From assembly GCA_022578605.1 (NCBI GenBank), contig MU394068.1:1-64000 (forward strand): a stretch of 64,000 nt of DNA, in the 5' to 3' direction. Of the stretch, positions 32,138-45,191 are shown one piece after another. A program made the translations under genes and the position numbers. Position 1 is the stretch's first letter; each line of letters begins with the position of its first letter. This DNA comes from Camillea tinctor. Lineage: Eukaryota; Ascomycota; Sordariomycetes; Xylariales; Xylariaceae. The notes under the pieces were generated by a model. The model had not been told where the DNA came from, searched no databases, and worked only from the letters and a program-made list of their open reading frames with translations.

Positions 32138-35100
32138 AATGTAGGTTGGCTTTTACGTACCTACGCATATACACTCTAGTTGTAGTACACATGGAGGAGG
32201 TATTCTGCACAATAAGCAGGGAGTAGTAAGTATTCTGTAAGTATAGGTAGAGGTAGAGGTATAGGTCTAAGGGTTCTCTCTCCTACGCCGCCCCGCCAGC
32301 CTCCATCCCATCCCCCCCTGTCCAGTCACCCCTCCACAATACGACGTCTGCTATAGCCTACAACACCTACTTCACGATGTGATAACGTAGTAAACACGAC
32401 ATCTCTTTTTTTCTTTTATTACGCCTCCTGAAAATTATCTTCCTTATTTTCCCATTCTGCAAGCACGTAATATATTGCAGACAGCTGTGCCTCACGAGCG
32501 CATAACCTACCTAACAGTAATAGTCGCAGTAGTAAGGGGTCGTAACGTGCGCAGATTGGGATTCAGCAAGGTCCGTATCGATCTGCACTTACAACAAGCC
32601 TGGGTTACATAGGTTGAATGCATTTGGAGTTCCTCACCTTGGATGGGGGGAGCCTAGAACATTTCTCTGTATGTATTAGTCTAGCACAAAATTTAAAAAT
32701 AAAACATACAAAAGTTCCAAGATGAGAAAAAAAAACCAGAGAGAAACAAAACATGCGAAAGAGGAAATCCGAAGAAGAGATTTCTTTAGCGGGAAACGGA
32801 AGTATGTATTGTGCAGGATTCGAATGCGTTGTGCAATGACATTGTTTAGGCTTAGTGGTATTCTAGACTCCGGCGTAGAAAAGACAACAAAAATAAATAA
32901 GACAAGATTAAAAAAAAAGAAAAAAGGTCCGCAGGTAATGTCTTTCGGTCGGTCAATCTAGTCAGTAGGTCAGTTGGCGCCGTGAGACAGCAATGGGATG
33001 ACTTACACGGTCGCACATCGTCTTAAGTCCGTAGTTACATGCGTACACGCATACCTGCCTACAGGCATAGGTTGCGTGGATACATGCATACCTACGCACG
33101 TACCTACATATTTAGATGTTCTAATGTCTGCCTAACTGTCTACCTGGTTTTACTTACATACCTCATACCTGCACTACCTAATCAAACTAACTAAACTACT
33201 AAAGTAGTTATATAGGTACCAGATCTAGGACTTATATGTATATATACGTACTAGGTATATACTAAAACGTATCAATTAGGCAGGTCGCCTTCTCGTTATT
33301 AGTTATTGTTTGCTACAAAACATACTATTTGCACTTATCAACGCCTTTAGTATAACTCAGGCTAGCATATGGAGCAGTAGACAACCTAGAATAAGTTCAG
33401 ATGCCTGGTTTAGGCATCATCATTGTCCTCATTACCAATCATATGACAAACATCGAATCCCAACAAGGAAGCAAAAAGAGAGAAAGAAAAAGCTGGGTTA
33501 TAGGTTATAACCTAATAGCGGTGAATTGAAAAGAAAAGGATAAAGTCGCTTATCCCCGCGTTGAGTTTCGCGTTCACCGAGTTTTTCGAAGTCGGCCTGT
33601 TACGTATTTGCATAATATACAAATCGAATCTAGACCTCTTTGTTTGAATGCGATGGATGGTCCCTTTTTTTTTCTTATTATCCCGATCCAATCTGTCCGA
33701 TCGATATGCGTTTGCTTTTCTGTCCTATGAGATCGGGGGTAAGAAGGGTAAGATAAAGAAATGCTTATGTTATTAACTACACGAAAGATACAGAGAGGCG
33801 TGTGTATCAAAGATAGCAGATTGATGTTATGAGTGGTCTAGAATATGTATGTATCAACTGAATATTTCTGGATCCTAGGAATCGGATTGAAAATCAAGAA
33901 GAAAAAACCCCGAGACTCCACGTGCCGGACAGTAAGATAACCTATCTATATCCATTAAAATCAATTTTATAATTGAATTCGAGACCCTCGATATTGTTTT
34001 TGATTTAACGTGCCGTGCTTCTCCCCCCACTCAACGTCTAGAATAACCCATGTTTTTTGTAAGTCAACTCAACTAAGGTCGTGTATATGCCTAACCCAAG
34101 TTAACAAAACCCAATGCATGAATCGATGACAAGAAACAAGAGAAAAAAAAGAAAGAAAGACAGACAGACAGACGAAAAACGGTCTTCGGAGTTGTCCGAT
34201 AGCCTTTTAACCTTACATCCCTAACATCTTTTTTCTTCAGGTCCCATGGCTCCCTACGAAAAAGTCCATTACCTCCTTAGGTAGGTTTAAACCTGTGTGT
34301 GTATGTATGTATGCATGCATGTAACTATGTAGGGTTGCATATTTCCAGTAAGTAAAAATCTGAACTGGCACTCTGACGGCAGCAATCTGATACGCATACG
34401 TGCATATGATAATGCGAAAACCTGTCTTTTATGTGACTTGTAATATACGAATAATTACATAGTCGTGTATCAACACGTAGTAGGTGCACACGTAATATGC
34501 TTCCAGTGTGAGAACCGATGGGCCCCTTTTTTTTTCTCTCTCATCCGAGAGGTTCGCGACTTGGACTTCGAGAATTTCGAGAACTTCAATCCCAAACTTC
34601 GGTTTCATAGCTCCGAATCAATCTATCAACTCCATTTCAATATTATTTTTATTTTATTTTATTTTTCATTTTCGTTTGCTTCTTTCGCTCTCCGTACCTT
34701 GCCTTGCCTAATTCCCCCCAGGTATGTAAGCAATCTACCCAAACCCCGACCGTAACAAACCCCCTTTACGACCTTGACCTTGTATGATTATTTCCCCCTA
34801 TGCCCTATTCCATACAGCCTACCTACACACCTACATGACCAGGTTACCACAATCAGCCTCGGGGCTCTACACCGAGCATCGTAGATCTATCTATCCTATT
34901 CAGCCATACAGGGGGTAGCGAAATCCAATCTAAGAAGGGGACAGGGAGAAGGGATAGAGAAGGACTAGCTAACTAATTAGTCAAGTAAGGCTGAAGCAAG
35001 CTTTTCTCCTCCCTTTCCTTTTTCTCTTTTTTTTTCTTTCTATACACGTGCTAGCGATCTGTACCACACCAAGAAAAAAAGCTATTCCCTCTCCTTGTGA

Positions 35101-35175
35101 CTTGAATAGATAGCTGAATGCGATTGTAACTCGCAGCATGTGGTGTAGTTTAATTCCAAATCTCCCCCCTTTCCA

Positions 35176-35189
35176 CCCCCCCCCCCCCC
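35176..35189. repeat. C14 homopolymer
   Basis: Fourteen consecutive C in a pyrimidine-rich stretch. Confidence 0.9.
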
Positions 35190-36372
35190 TTTCCCCCTCC
35201 CTCCAGCCGATTCGTTCGTTCCCCTTACCAATGAGCAATCGCCTATTTCCCCAGCCCGTCTGTGTGTAAGTAGGTAGTTTACCTTAAGTTAGGTACAGCC
35301 TACGTAGTCTGGTAGTATAGCTAAGTTGATTGAACTTGATGGAATCTGATCTGATCTGCAACACACGTCCCGCCTCCATACCTACTACAACGCAACGCAC
35401 ATACTCAGCAGCACAACCCACCTTATTGTGTATCCTACCCCCCTTTCCCCCTTCTTGTCTACCCCGAACCTCAGCGGCGGGTGATCTACAAGGCTGCATT
35501 TAATTCGCAAGAGGGTTAGAAATGGGGGGGGGAGACGCAATAAGGTAGCAATGGGAAGAGTGGTTTTTCGTTACCCTTTTCTTTCCCCACGGACCCTTTC
35601 CCATCTCCCTCCACCTCCATCTCCACCCCCACTCCTACCCATCCCGTCATTTTTTAAACTTCCGTTCCATGGTCGGGACCGAGTGACGGGTTAAATGCCA
35701 AAGCAACACTTGGAGTGGGTACCGAGTAGCAATGGGGAACAAGCGAAGAACGATTTGCATCGCAATGCGACCTCCAAATCGTCCCGGGACGTTACGGACG
35801 GACGTAACATCCGATGCAACCAAGAGGAAGAATCCGCGTAGACCAAGACATCGTCATACCATAAGTGACTATGGTTAGCTAACCAACTCATGTAATTATC
35901 ATCGAAATCATAGCAGCGATAATAAAAAAATATGTAAAAAATAGTCACAAATATTCCTTCTCTCTATTCTTCACTAGACTAGGTTAGTGTTGAGTTGGTA
36001 TCTCTAGATCGTCTAACAATCATAGATAAATAAATAGATAAATAGAAATCCAACAAAATGTTTCCTTCCTTCAGGTAGATGCATCAAATAGAAAAATACA
36101 TATGACCCATAAGAGAAATGGAGAAAATGCTTTCTCCTTTGTGACACACCCTCCGCCATGTTAACCCATCATAGATCTCCCTTCGCGTAGCGTGATATAT
36201 CCATGATTATAAGACAAGAGAGAGAAAAAAAGTGAAATAGATAAGAAAAATAAATGGGGGGTATCTAGATCCATGAAGTTAAGTTTTTTGTCATGAAATT
36301 TATCGTTACACCGAAGTGTTGGAGAGGATACGGTGATCCTAAATGCATTCTGTCGAGCTTCTTCGTTCGGCT

Positions 36373-38380
36373 TTAGTCTGTGCGGTCGCCCAGCACACCT
36401 CCAACGCCCTTCTCGGCATCACTGCTAAGCTTGCCGCTGCTTCCGTTTTCTCGGTGCTCGGCGTGCTGCGGTAGATGGGCCTTGCGCTCGTCCGTCTCCT
36501 CGTAAGCAATGAGGAGCTCACCGTTCTTGCCATATCGTCGAGGCTCCTCTTCGGCAATGCGAACGACATCAAAGTATCCTCGGGCACCCTTGCACTTGTG
36601 GAAGATGGAGTCCATCTCCTCGAGAGATCGGTAGGCGGTCTCGGGGTAGAAGAAGTAGACAGATGGCACCATGAAGGCGTTGATGACGGCGAAGATGATG
36701 TATGTCTGGTACCTGATATTGTTGAAGGCAACCGGGGTAATCACTATAGCGGGGTTAGCCACTGCTTGCTTGCTTGTTTCACTTTATAGATGCTTTCACA
36801 CAACATCCAACTTTGTGATTCAAAATGTTTCAAATGCCAAAGAAAGCAGGTGATACTTACTAACGACGAGGAAGTTGAAAATCCAATTAGCAGAGGTAGA
36901 GAGCGCGTTAGCAGGAGCGCGGATTCTCAGGGGCACGATCTCGGCAGGGTATAGCCAGGTCATTCCGAGCCAGCCAACAGCGAAGAAAGTGTTGAACACG
37001 AAAAGGAACACGATGGCGGTGATTCGGGCGCCTTCGCTACCGCCAGGGCTAGTAGTACCAGCGAGGATAGCCATAGTAGCAGCCTGACCGAAAGCACCGA
37101 AAAGCATGAGCTTGCGGCGACCCACACGCTCGACAAGGAAGACAGCGGGCCAAGAAGCGAGGAAGTATTCGGTACCGTTGAGCGCAGCGAGAAGTCGGGC
37201 CATGAAATCACCCATTCCGAGACTACCGTAGATGACAGGAGCGTAGTAAGTAATCAAGTTAATACCCGAGATCTGCTGGAACATCTGGTTGACATAGGCG
37301 AGCATGCTGCGATGGAATTCACTGTAATGCTTGTTAGCTTTTGTTCATGGGCTTCCTTGTTTTTTATCCCATAGATGATTGGTTTTGACGTACCGATCCT
37401 TGGTCATCTTGAAGAGATCGCCAAAGGTACCCTTGGACATCTCAATGACGGTGTCCTTGATGGCTAGATACTCGTTGTGGACTTCCTTATGGTCCAATGG
37501 CAGATCCGCCAGGGCAGCAAGGACTTCTCGGGCTTCTTCATCGCGGTTCTTCAGGATCAACCAGCGAGGAGACTCAGGTAGACCCCAGATGAAGCAGAGA
37601 ATGAACAGGCAGAAGAAAATCTGGAAGGCGAGCGGGAATCGCCACGAGACGCTGCTGTCGATGAAACTGAAGCCAAGATCGATCCAGTAAGAAAGCATAA
37701 TTCCGCAGGTAATTAGAGCACCTTCGATCATGACCAATTTTCCACGCTTGTGAGCACGGGAAGTCTCGGATTGCCACTATTTTCTTAGTCAGTATTGATG
37801 GTCACATCTCAAGTTTCGGGGACGAGGTAGCGCCGCTTTACGGGCTGGGAGTTCCCCAACGGTAAGACGGGAATATGTTGCTTACAGTGGGGACGGTTGA
37901 GGTGTTACCACCATTACCAATACCGGTTATGACACGACCGACGATGAGATGCGGGATGGTGGTGGCACTGGCTTGTAGAGCAGCACCGACAACCATGATA
38001 GAAGTTCCGAGAATGATCATGCGCTTACGGCCCAGGGGGTTGGAGATGAAGATACTAATAACGGCACCGATGAAACATCCCAGATTGTACGCCGCGACGG
38101 CGATGCCCTGCTCGGTAGATCGCTGGGATCTCACGGCTTCGCTAACAGTATCATCCTCAGCATTGATAGAAGGGAAAGCATCGAGAAACTGGTGCATGGT
38201 CAAGATACCACCCATGACACCCTGGTCTGTATGGTTATAACACTTTAGCTTCTGCTTCTAGAAACCAATTAAGGACTGTGTTATCTTACCATAACCGAAG
38301 AGCAGGAAATCACATCCTGCAATGATACCGACGGCCCAGTTGAGCCAATCGCCCCTGAGGCCGAAGAATGGCTTCCCCAT
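36373..38380 (-). CDS. MFS sugar/polyol transporter (STL1-like)
   Basis: Five exons: 38380-38290, 38226-37886, 37776-37394, 37321-36861 and 36743-36373, encoding 548 residues. The introns are 63, 109, 72 and 117 nt with donors GTAAGA, GTAAGC, GTACGT and GTAAGT, and all phases join. Sugar-porter signatures are present in order: FGYDQGVMGG at the end of TM1, GRKRMI after TM2, GRVITGIGNG and PTWQSETSRAHKRGK near TM4-5, PESPRWL at the end of the first half, QQISGINLITYYAP in TM7, GRRKLM, and the PETAYRSLEEMD motif after TM12. Twelve membrane segments fit. The N half (TWQSE..HKRGKLVMIEG, SYWIDLGFSF, WRFPLAFQ) resembles the STL1-type group of glycerol and sugar proton symporters, but substrate cannot be read from sequence. 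The C-terminal tail is charged and cytosolic. Confidence 0.9.
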
Positions 38381-39198
38381 GATGGCTTCTTTTGTTTGTT
38401 TGTCGATTTTATATCTCTTCCGAGTTGTTTCTTAGTTCTTGATCCTTGATGGTTAAGGCAAAGAGAGAGTAAGGCTGAGACGAGACAGTGATGATCAGTT
38501 AAAAAGCCTTGTGTTAGACTTAGACTTCTGTGTCTGTCTTGGGGAAAAGAGAAAAAGAGAAGAAGTTAGAAGTGATCAAGAGAGGAAGATCGACGGGGGA
38601 AGCACAACTATGTATACTGGAGATCGGGGCGGGTCAAGGCTTTCTTTATGTACTTCCCCCAGAGTTCAGGATGTAAGTGTATGTAACCGAAAACCAGGAC
38701 AGGGCATTGAATTATGGGGAATAAGGTTGGCTGGGTTGCTGGGCTGGGGTAAAAGAGGTCTGTGGTTTTTTTTTTTTTGCGCTTGCTAGGATTGAATGAC
38801 TGGATTAACTGGATAGATACATACGAACAACAATAACAGGTACTTGGGATCGTTTAAGGTACGTAACGGTACGTAGTTACTTATACCATTGGAGGGGTTT
38901 TTCGTCTCTTTGGGTTTGGCTATGTAATGTCGTACTGTCGTACTACGTGGGGATCGAAAAGAAAGGTGGGTACACAGAATAGGTGGGTGGGTCCTTTTTT
39001 ACCACGCGGATTTCGAGGTTGCTTTGTGGTTTAACTGGGTTGAATGGCTTACAAGAATGGCAAAATTGGGAAAAGGGAATAAAAAAATAATAACAAACTC
39101 TCGTCCAAGTCCTTTAAAGTGGGGTCGGTCCTTCAATGAGGCAATCCGAATGCTGAGCAATAATAATAAAATATACACCTAGACCTAGGTAGTTGTGT

Positions 39199-39222
39199 AC
39201 ACACACACATACACACACACAC
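39199..39222. repeat. AC microsatellite
   Basis: AC repeat with a single T interruption at 39210. Confidence 0.95.
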
Positions 39223-39641
39223 GACACGGTGAGGTCAGGCAAAGTTGGCAAGGTTTGTCTTGTCTTTGTGTTCCAGAGGTTCCACAAGGCGAATCCTTGA
39301 GATGTTCGGTAGCAAGCCTGGTTGGCTCAAAGGATTTATAACATAACCCTGAATAATGGTCCAGCCGTGTTGGTGCTGGTTGGTCACTGGAACATGTGTT
39401 GCATAGGTCATAGGTTTAATGTCGTATGTATGCAGGTATGTAGGTATGTAGGGTAAAGCATGTAAGTGTATAGTGTAGTAGGAGCAAAAGAAACAAAAAA
39501 TCTACCTACCTGAGCTGCGCTGGGTTTAGTCTGTCTAGTCTCGGAGGAGGGTCGCATCGGTTGCGGTCTTGCATCTGGGTCTTGCTTCTGTAAGCTGAAG
39601 GCTACAACCATGATCATGACCACGAGGCGACCCTTTGGCTG

Positions 39642-39669
39642 GGAATGCGGAATGCGGAATGCGGAATGC
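39642..39669. repeat. GGAATGC minisatellite, four copies
   Basis: Four perfect heptamers in intergenic DNA, followed by two AAGCCCA-like units. Confidence 0.95.
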
Positions 39670-42001
39670 AAGCCCACGCAAGCCCAGGCCTCCCTCTAAG
39701 CCTGCCAGCCTGCTAAACCCTCCAAACCTTCCAGCCCTTTTCACCGCGTACGGCGAACTACAGAACGAGAATCAGAGACAATTGGAAATGCACTACGCCT
39801 GCTGGCCTGGTACGGCTTACAGAACGGTAAACAAGTCCGACGCAGCCTGTTGGTTCCCCGTCGCATATGCAGTGTCAACGCCAAGCTCGCCGTGCATGAA
39901 AGGACCATCCCCTAAACGGTCACAGTAAGCCCACCCCCGGTACGTGAATCGGTACCTATGTAGGACCTATCCAATCTGTTCTAGTCACCTGTTGCTCCCC
40001 ATGCAAGTCATACACAATTGTAAGCGGTAGCTAGAGATAGAGATACAGATTATGCAGAAGCATAGCATTAAACCTTTGTTTTTTTTCTAGTGTAGAGAAG
40101 TGCCAATTTCAATGGTTAGCTAACCCCAGATAAATTGTATGGCCCCTTTTTTTCCCCTTCTTTTCCCCCGCATTCGAGTAAAGGGTGGTGCTGGGACCGT
40201 GTGTGCATGATGCCATCCCATCTGGAGAGGATGGAAAAAAAGAATTGGAACCTGGAGTAGCAGTCGAAGGATTCTGGAGAAATAAAAAAAACACTGGGAC
40301 TTTGGAGATTGAGCTTGGCGCATGCGGGATTGAATCCGACAAACTTTGGAGATGTGTGGGACCGGATTTCCTTTTCCGGTAAACCGCGATGGAAAAGCCG
40401 TCTGGAGTGTAGATCCCTTGCCGGATCTATGGGGTTAAGTGGGTCATGGACTGGCCTTTGACGTCATCAGAAATTAACCTATACAGGGGTCTTTTGGGGA
40501 AATTGTAGACATTGTATTCAACTTCTTACTACTTTAACATCATTCTTTTTCTTTTTATTTCAATGCGTCCCCCGTTTTGGGGAGAGAATGAGGTAGCAAG
40601 GAATCTCCCAGATGCCAGATACGTACGCATTTAGCATTCACGTACGGCGTTTTACTCAAAAATATGTAACCTAGACTGAATTGTTGTTTCCAATATTAGT
40701 CATCGCTTTTTTCTACTATTCCATGGTGTTTTCAATTTCCACATGATATGAAAAGAAAAAAAAGAAAAGAATATTTACATCCCCTTGTCACATGTCATGC
40801 CATCATTTACATAATCGAAAACTCGCGCTCGCGCAAATGTTCTCTCTATCTTTTTTCTATTCTTATTTTTTCCCTTTATTCTCTCACCTCCATCTTGTCT
40901 TGCCTCCCTCCCTCTCCTCTAGTCATATGTAATCAGGCCTTCCCCCACTCCTCCCTCCCGCTAGGCGTTTCGGTTTGGGTCATCATCAACCTTGCGATGC
41001 GTGGGCCTTAAGCGCCGTTTGTTGGCAAACAAAAGAGCAGCGAAAAAGCCGCTTTCTTGGCCCGTAAGAGAATGACGTCTTTTTTGCGGGGAATCGTCCC
41101 GTTCGGCGCCCGGACTTATATCGGCGGCTCCACCGCTCAGTTCCCTCCAATACATGCCACTCAACCAACAAGAACCCTGGAAACCGAATGCTACTACTTG
41201 GCTACATACTGTCTACCACCACCTATACCGCTATACTACTACTATACTGCGTGCACTATACTACTAACTGTTACATACTACCTTTAATGCTACGGGCGCT
41301 TCCATGCGGCCCTGTTGCCCTACATATACAACGTCTAGAGCCTCATACCACGCTAGCTTTTTACCTTTTTCTACGCTTTGCGCCCGGGGTGAATAACTTT
41401 GCTTCGGTGAATTCAGTTTGTCGGTGCTGTCCGAAACCTCACGATAATGATAATGATGTCGTTCAAAAAAAAAAAAGTTGGGTCTGATAATCATTTAGCC
41501 TACAACTCGAAAACCTAAGTAGGTAGGTATGTACGTAGTTTGAAGCGGGTGAAGTACGCCCCCCAAGAAGACCCCCTCCCTGTTCTATTAAACCCTTGAA
41601 AGTCTGGTCAATGTTTGTACACTATAATAGAGACACCGGTGGCGATCACGGGAACCAGATCACGAGGTTCCCAGGCAAGCCTCGTTTCAGCTGATGCACA
41701 TCGAAAAAAAGAACAAAAACAATCAGCCGCTCTGCCGCTGTGGAAATTAATGGCGACGAGGCCTTAAGTCCGTGACATTCCATTGTTGAAGACTGAAAAA
41801 AATTTTCAATCAAGGATGCCATTCCATATACATAGGGATCAAGTCTCGTCACATATCAAATTGGTCAGATTGCATGGATAACAATGTCACCCTCAACGCG
41901 TAATATCATATGAGTATCGCTCGATGCACCCAAAAGTGAAGTATCTACAGTCACCCATCTATCAGTTACTGTCATTTCTAACCCTCGTTCCTTTCCTGCC
42001 T

Positions 42002-44813
42002 TCATAGACCATTTTCCGCCTTGAACTTGTCCCAGCTTTCATTGAGAGTTGCGAATACCGTGGCAGCGATGAGTCGGACCTCCGTGTTTGCGTCTTGAGG
42101 GAGCTAAGTAATTTCGTTAGTTTTATGAGTCTAGGCTAATTGATCAGCTTTGCACAAGATAATGTGCACTCACCTTGTCAGGATGGCATTTTGCGATGGC
42201 TTTCATGTAGTGAATCTTAACCTTGTTGGCTATCACCAGTTCATGCAAGCCAACCTTTTTCCATCCGCTGCCCTCCCATAGTACCTGGTCCAAACTGCCA
42301 ATTAGTGCTCGTAGGTTATCTCTCTTTCCGTCACGCCAAGACGATATGCGCGCATCGACCTTTTCGCTGAGGGCGAATTTCTCATCGTCTGCAGCCTCAG
42401 CGGCCTTATTGGCCTCCCTGAGACGTTGCACTGCTTCCGAGCTTTTCTGTGGAGCAAAGTCCGACATTGCCGAAACCTTCGGTCGGGCCGGTTGGGCCGG
42501 CCTCGGCGTCGGCTTAGGTTTAGGAGCAAGTGCCTTCTGACATCTCTGCCGGCCGGTGATCGCATTAGCGCCGCCAACACCGGCTTCTACACACAATTGC
42601 CAGACCGTCCCGGCGTCTGCCCATTTCTCCATCTGCTCAAGCGCCTCGGCCTTGCGACTTAGAGCCTTACCATAAAGCTCCTTCATATCACGAGTTTCCC
42701 CATCCGGCAGCGAAACCTTTTCGCCCTCGCCACGGGAGGGACCAATAATCCCAATCGCTGCATCGGCATCGCTCACCGCCTGTTTGGGACTGCCCGTCTT
42801 CAATGCAGTTAAGGCGCGGTTGGTAAGGAGCACGATGCATAAAGGATGACTTTGGGGTATTCCAGACAGAGAGTTCGTGTAAGCCGTGTGTGCGGCATCG
42901 TAGTCCCCGCGCTTGAAATGTGCTGTTCCATCGAGACGGTTCCGCGTAGAAGCCTGTAGTATTGACGAGGAGACCTGGGGTATTTGTCGAGTAGGTGGTG
43001 GTGGTCGAGGAGTAATAGGGCGCGAGGAGCTCTGGGATGATGACGGTTTTGCTACCGATGGGGAAGGCTGGGCAGAACGCTGCGGCTTTGGTTGGGACGG
43101 CCGTGGCGCCGATGCGCCAGACAGAAGATCCGGTTCAGGCTCAACTTGTGGTGTAGGCTGAGGTGTGGTTTTCTTCCTTCTCGCGGGACTCACGTAGGCA
43201 TGTGCGCTTTGCTCTTCTATGGTATGCTTGTTAAGCCGCGCTCGTGGGTCGAGTGAGTCTTGCTGCCACTTAGGTGTCCTTGACGACTGCTGGGTAGAAG
43301 GGCGCATGGGCAAGCTGGGGCTTTGGTCGCGAGATGGGCCACGTTGTGATTGGCTAGATCGAGACGGCTTTTCAGGCCGCATGCCTGACTCCAACATCAT
43401 AGCCTCATCAGTAACATCGCGAGTCTGTGGTGCTGGCCTTCCGGGCTGCACCCGGGTTTGCTGCGCGTCGCGCATCCATTTCGGCTGGTTGGGATCGCCG
43501 CCTTCTTGTTGGAAGTCAGCAACTGCTTTCTGAACTTGTTTTTGCCCGCTCTTCCATAATGAATTTGCCGTTTTGAAGAAGCTATTACCCATGGCCGCAG
43601 CCTTTTTCGAGAAGTCATCCATAGAAGCCGGTGATTGAGAGTCGCCCCGAGAGGGTACATTACTCTGGTCCTCTCTCATCCATGCAGGTCCTCCGCTGTT
43701 GTTTCTAGGTTGGCTGTCATCCCTTCTAGCAGGCTCTGAGGACCGGTCACGCGGCGTTTGTTTATTTCGAGTCTGTCTGTGAGCATCGTCTAAAAGCCAG
43801 CTGACAGCTGCTTGGACGTTGAGGCCAGCACCACTCTCAGTCAAGCCTCTGCGCGCATTCTCAGCAGTGAAGCCCATGTCAACCAAATCTGCCACCGCTT
43901 TATCGAAAGGGTCGGATCCATCTCTCCTGGGAGGTCTCTCCGGCTCAGGCTCGGAATCAGAGTCGGATTCTTCGATGGGTTTTCCAGGCTCGGGTTGCGG
44001 TTGAGCAGCCTGAACCTTGCGCCGAACCTCTTCGACTGGTCTGCCCAGATCTCCAAGGAGGTCATCATCGTCTTGCGCGATAGTTGTCTGTTTTTGTGGC
44101 TGAGGTTTAGGTTTTATATCGCCTAGGCCAAACGGGTCGTCGTCGTCGTCGTTGTTTGCGCTAGCGCCGCCACCGTTACTGCCAAAACCGCTCCCACCTT
44201 TTGCTGTAGGTTGGTTCCACGCGCTTGCATTGGTAAGATCGAGCTGGTTGATGGCGGGTGCCGAATTGCTGTTCCCAGAAAGGGGGCGGCTTGGCGGGGG
44301 ATAGTGACTAGCATTGTCGACCTTTGTGTCCTTGTTGAATGCCGCAAAGAGGTCATCGTCCCCATCATCTTGCGTAGGTTTAGCTGCTTGGCCACTACTA
44401 CCTAGACCGCCGCCAAACGATGGGGTAGCAGGTGAGACGGTACGCGATGCGCTGGCAGAGCCTTGGCCCAGAGCATCCCAGAACTGCCCTCCTCCATATT
44501 GCGACTGTAGCTTCTTTCTCTGTTCCTCCTCCTTCCGGCGCTTCTCGGCGGCGAGCTGCTCCTGCCGTTCCTTGAGACTCAGGTTGGCATTGCTCTTGGT
44601 GCTACCAAAGCTCACGAGATTGCTAAAGCTGTCGGTGGCAGGCTTGGACGCGCTGGCGGAGGGCTGGGCAGAGAGCGGTGTCGATCGACCGGAAGGCTGA
44701 GGAGATGGGCTCGGGCGCAAGGTGGGATAGAAAGAGGGGGCGTTCGTGGGATTCGAGGACTGAGGCTTGGTACTCTTAGTCGAGGACCAGTCGAGACCGG
44801 AAAGATCATCCAT
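42002..44813 (-). CDS. swa2: Auxilin-like J-domain protein (Swa2 type) with UBA and TPR
   Basis: Two exons, 44813-42174 and 42103-42002, encode 913 residues. The 70-nt phase-0 intron has a GTGAGT donor and TTAG acceptor and splits the J domain right after HPDK. The first ~300 residues are disordered with DDDLF/DDDPFGL/DDDLLGDLG patches typical of clathrin- and adaptor-binding segments, and a KERQEQLAAEKRRKEEEQRKK helix. A UBA domain lies at about 301-345 (VADLVDMGFTAENARRGL, AAVSWLLDD). A TPR region covers about 622-760 (AHFKRGDYDAAHTAYTNSL...). A C-terminal J domain runs from about 815 to the end, with HPD at 877-879. This order matches yeast Swa2/auxilin, which recruits Hsp70 to strip clathrin from vesicles and also acts in ER inheritance. 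Those roles are from the family. Confidence 0.93.
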
Positions 44814-45171
44814 AGCGTAATGAGTGAAAGCCGTTCTTCATATCAAGGATTAATGCATAAGTTTAGAAAGAAGTAAAAAAAGCAAAGAAGAAAAAAAAAT
44901 AATGTGTTTGTATGGGACACGTTTGGTATTTCCTAACAAGATTCCGTGATCCTTGCTTTGCTCCGAATGCTGTTTCGTTTCGCTATGCTATGCTGTGCTG
45001 TGCTGTCGATGTGTCTATGTTCTATGTTGACGTTGGTGTCGCATGAATTATGAAATTGGAACAAAATACCTAATTGGACTGATTGGACAAATAATCTGGT
45101 TAGGTATTCCCTGCCAGCCTGCCAATCTGCTGATCTGCTGCAGAATGCTGATAACTACCCTATCTTATCGT

Positions 45172-45191
45172 TTATCTTATCTTATCTTATC
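45172..45191. repeat. TTATC tandem repeat, four copies
   Basis: Four consecutive TTATC units in the spacer upstream of the auxilin-like gene. Confidence 0.9.

Larger units (their letters stand above)
30159..36372. other. 6.2-kb spacer without a recognisable gene
   Basis: No family recognised on either strand. It contains an ACCTAA-2-TTAGGT dyad (32124-32137), a related ACCTTAAGTTAGGT element (35281-35294), CAC/CAT-rich sequence near 31545-31570, AGAC repeats near 34160, TATG/CATG repeats near 34295-34325, and a C14 run (35176-35189). Pyrimidine-rich tracts suggest promoters of unannotated transcripts, but no reading frame supports a gene. Confidence 0.55.
38381..42001. other. 3.6-kb spacer
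   Basis: The part above 38380 should hold the transporter promoter. It also contains a CA microsatellite (39199-39222), an ACCTAGGT palindrome (39183-39190) and a GGAATGC minisatellite (39642-39669). Short frames exist on both strands but none is recognisable. Confidence 0.6.
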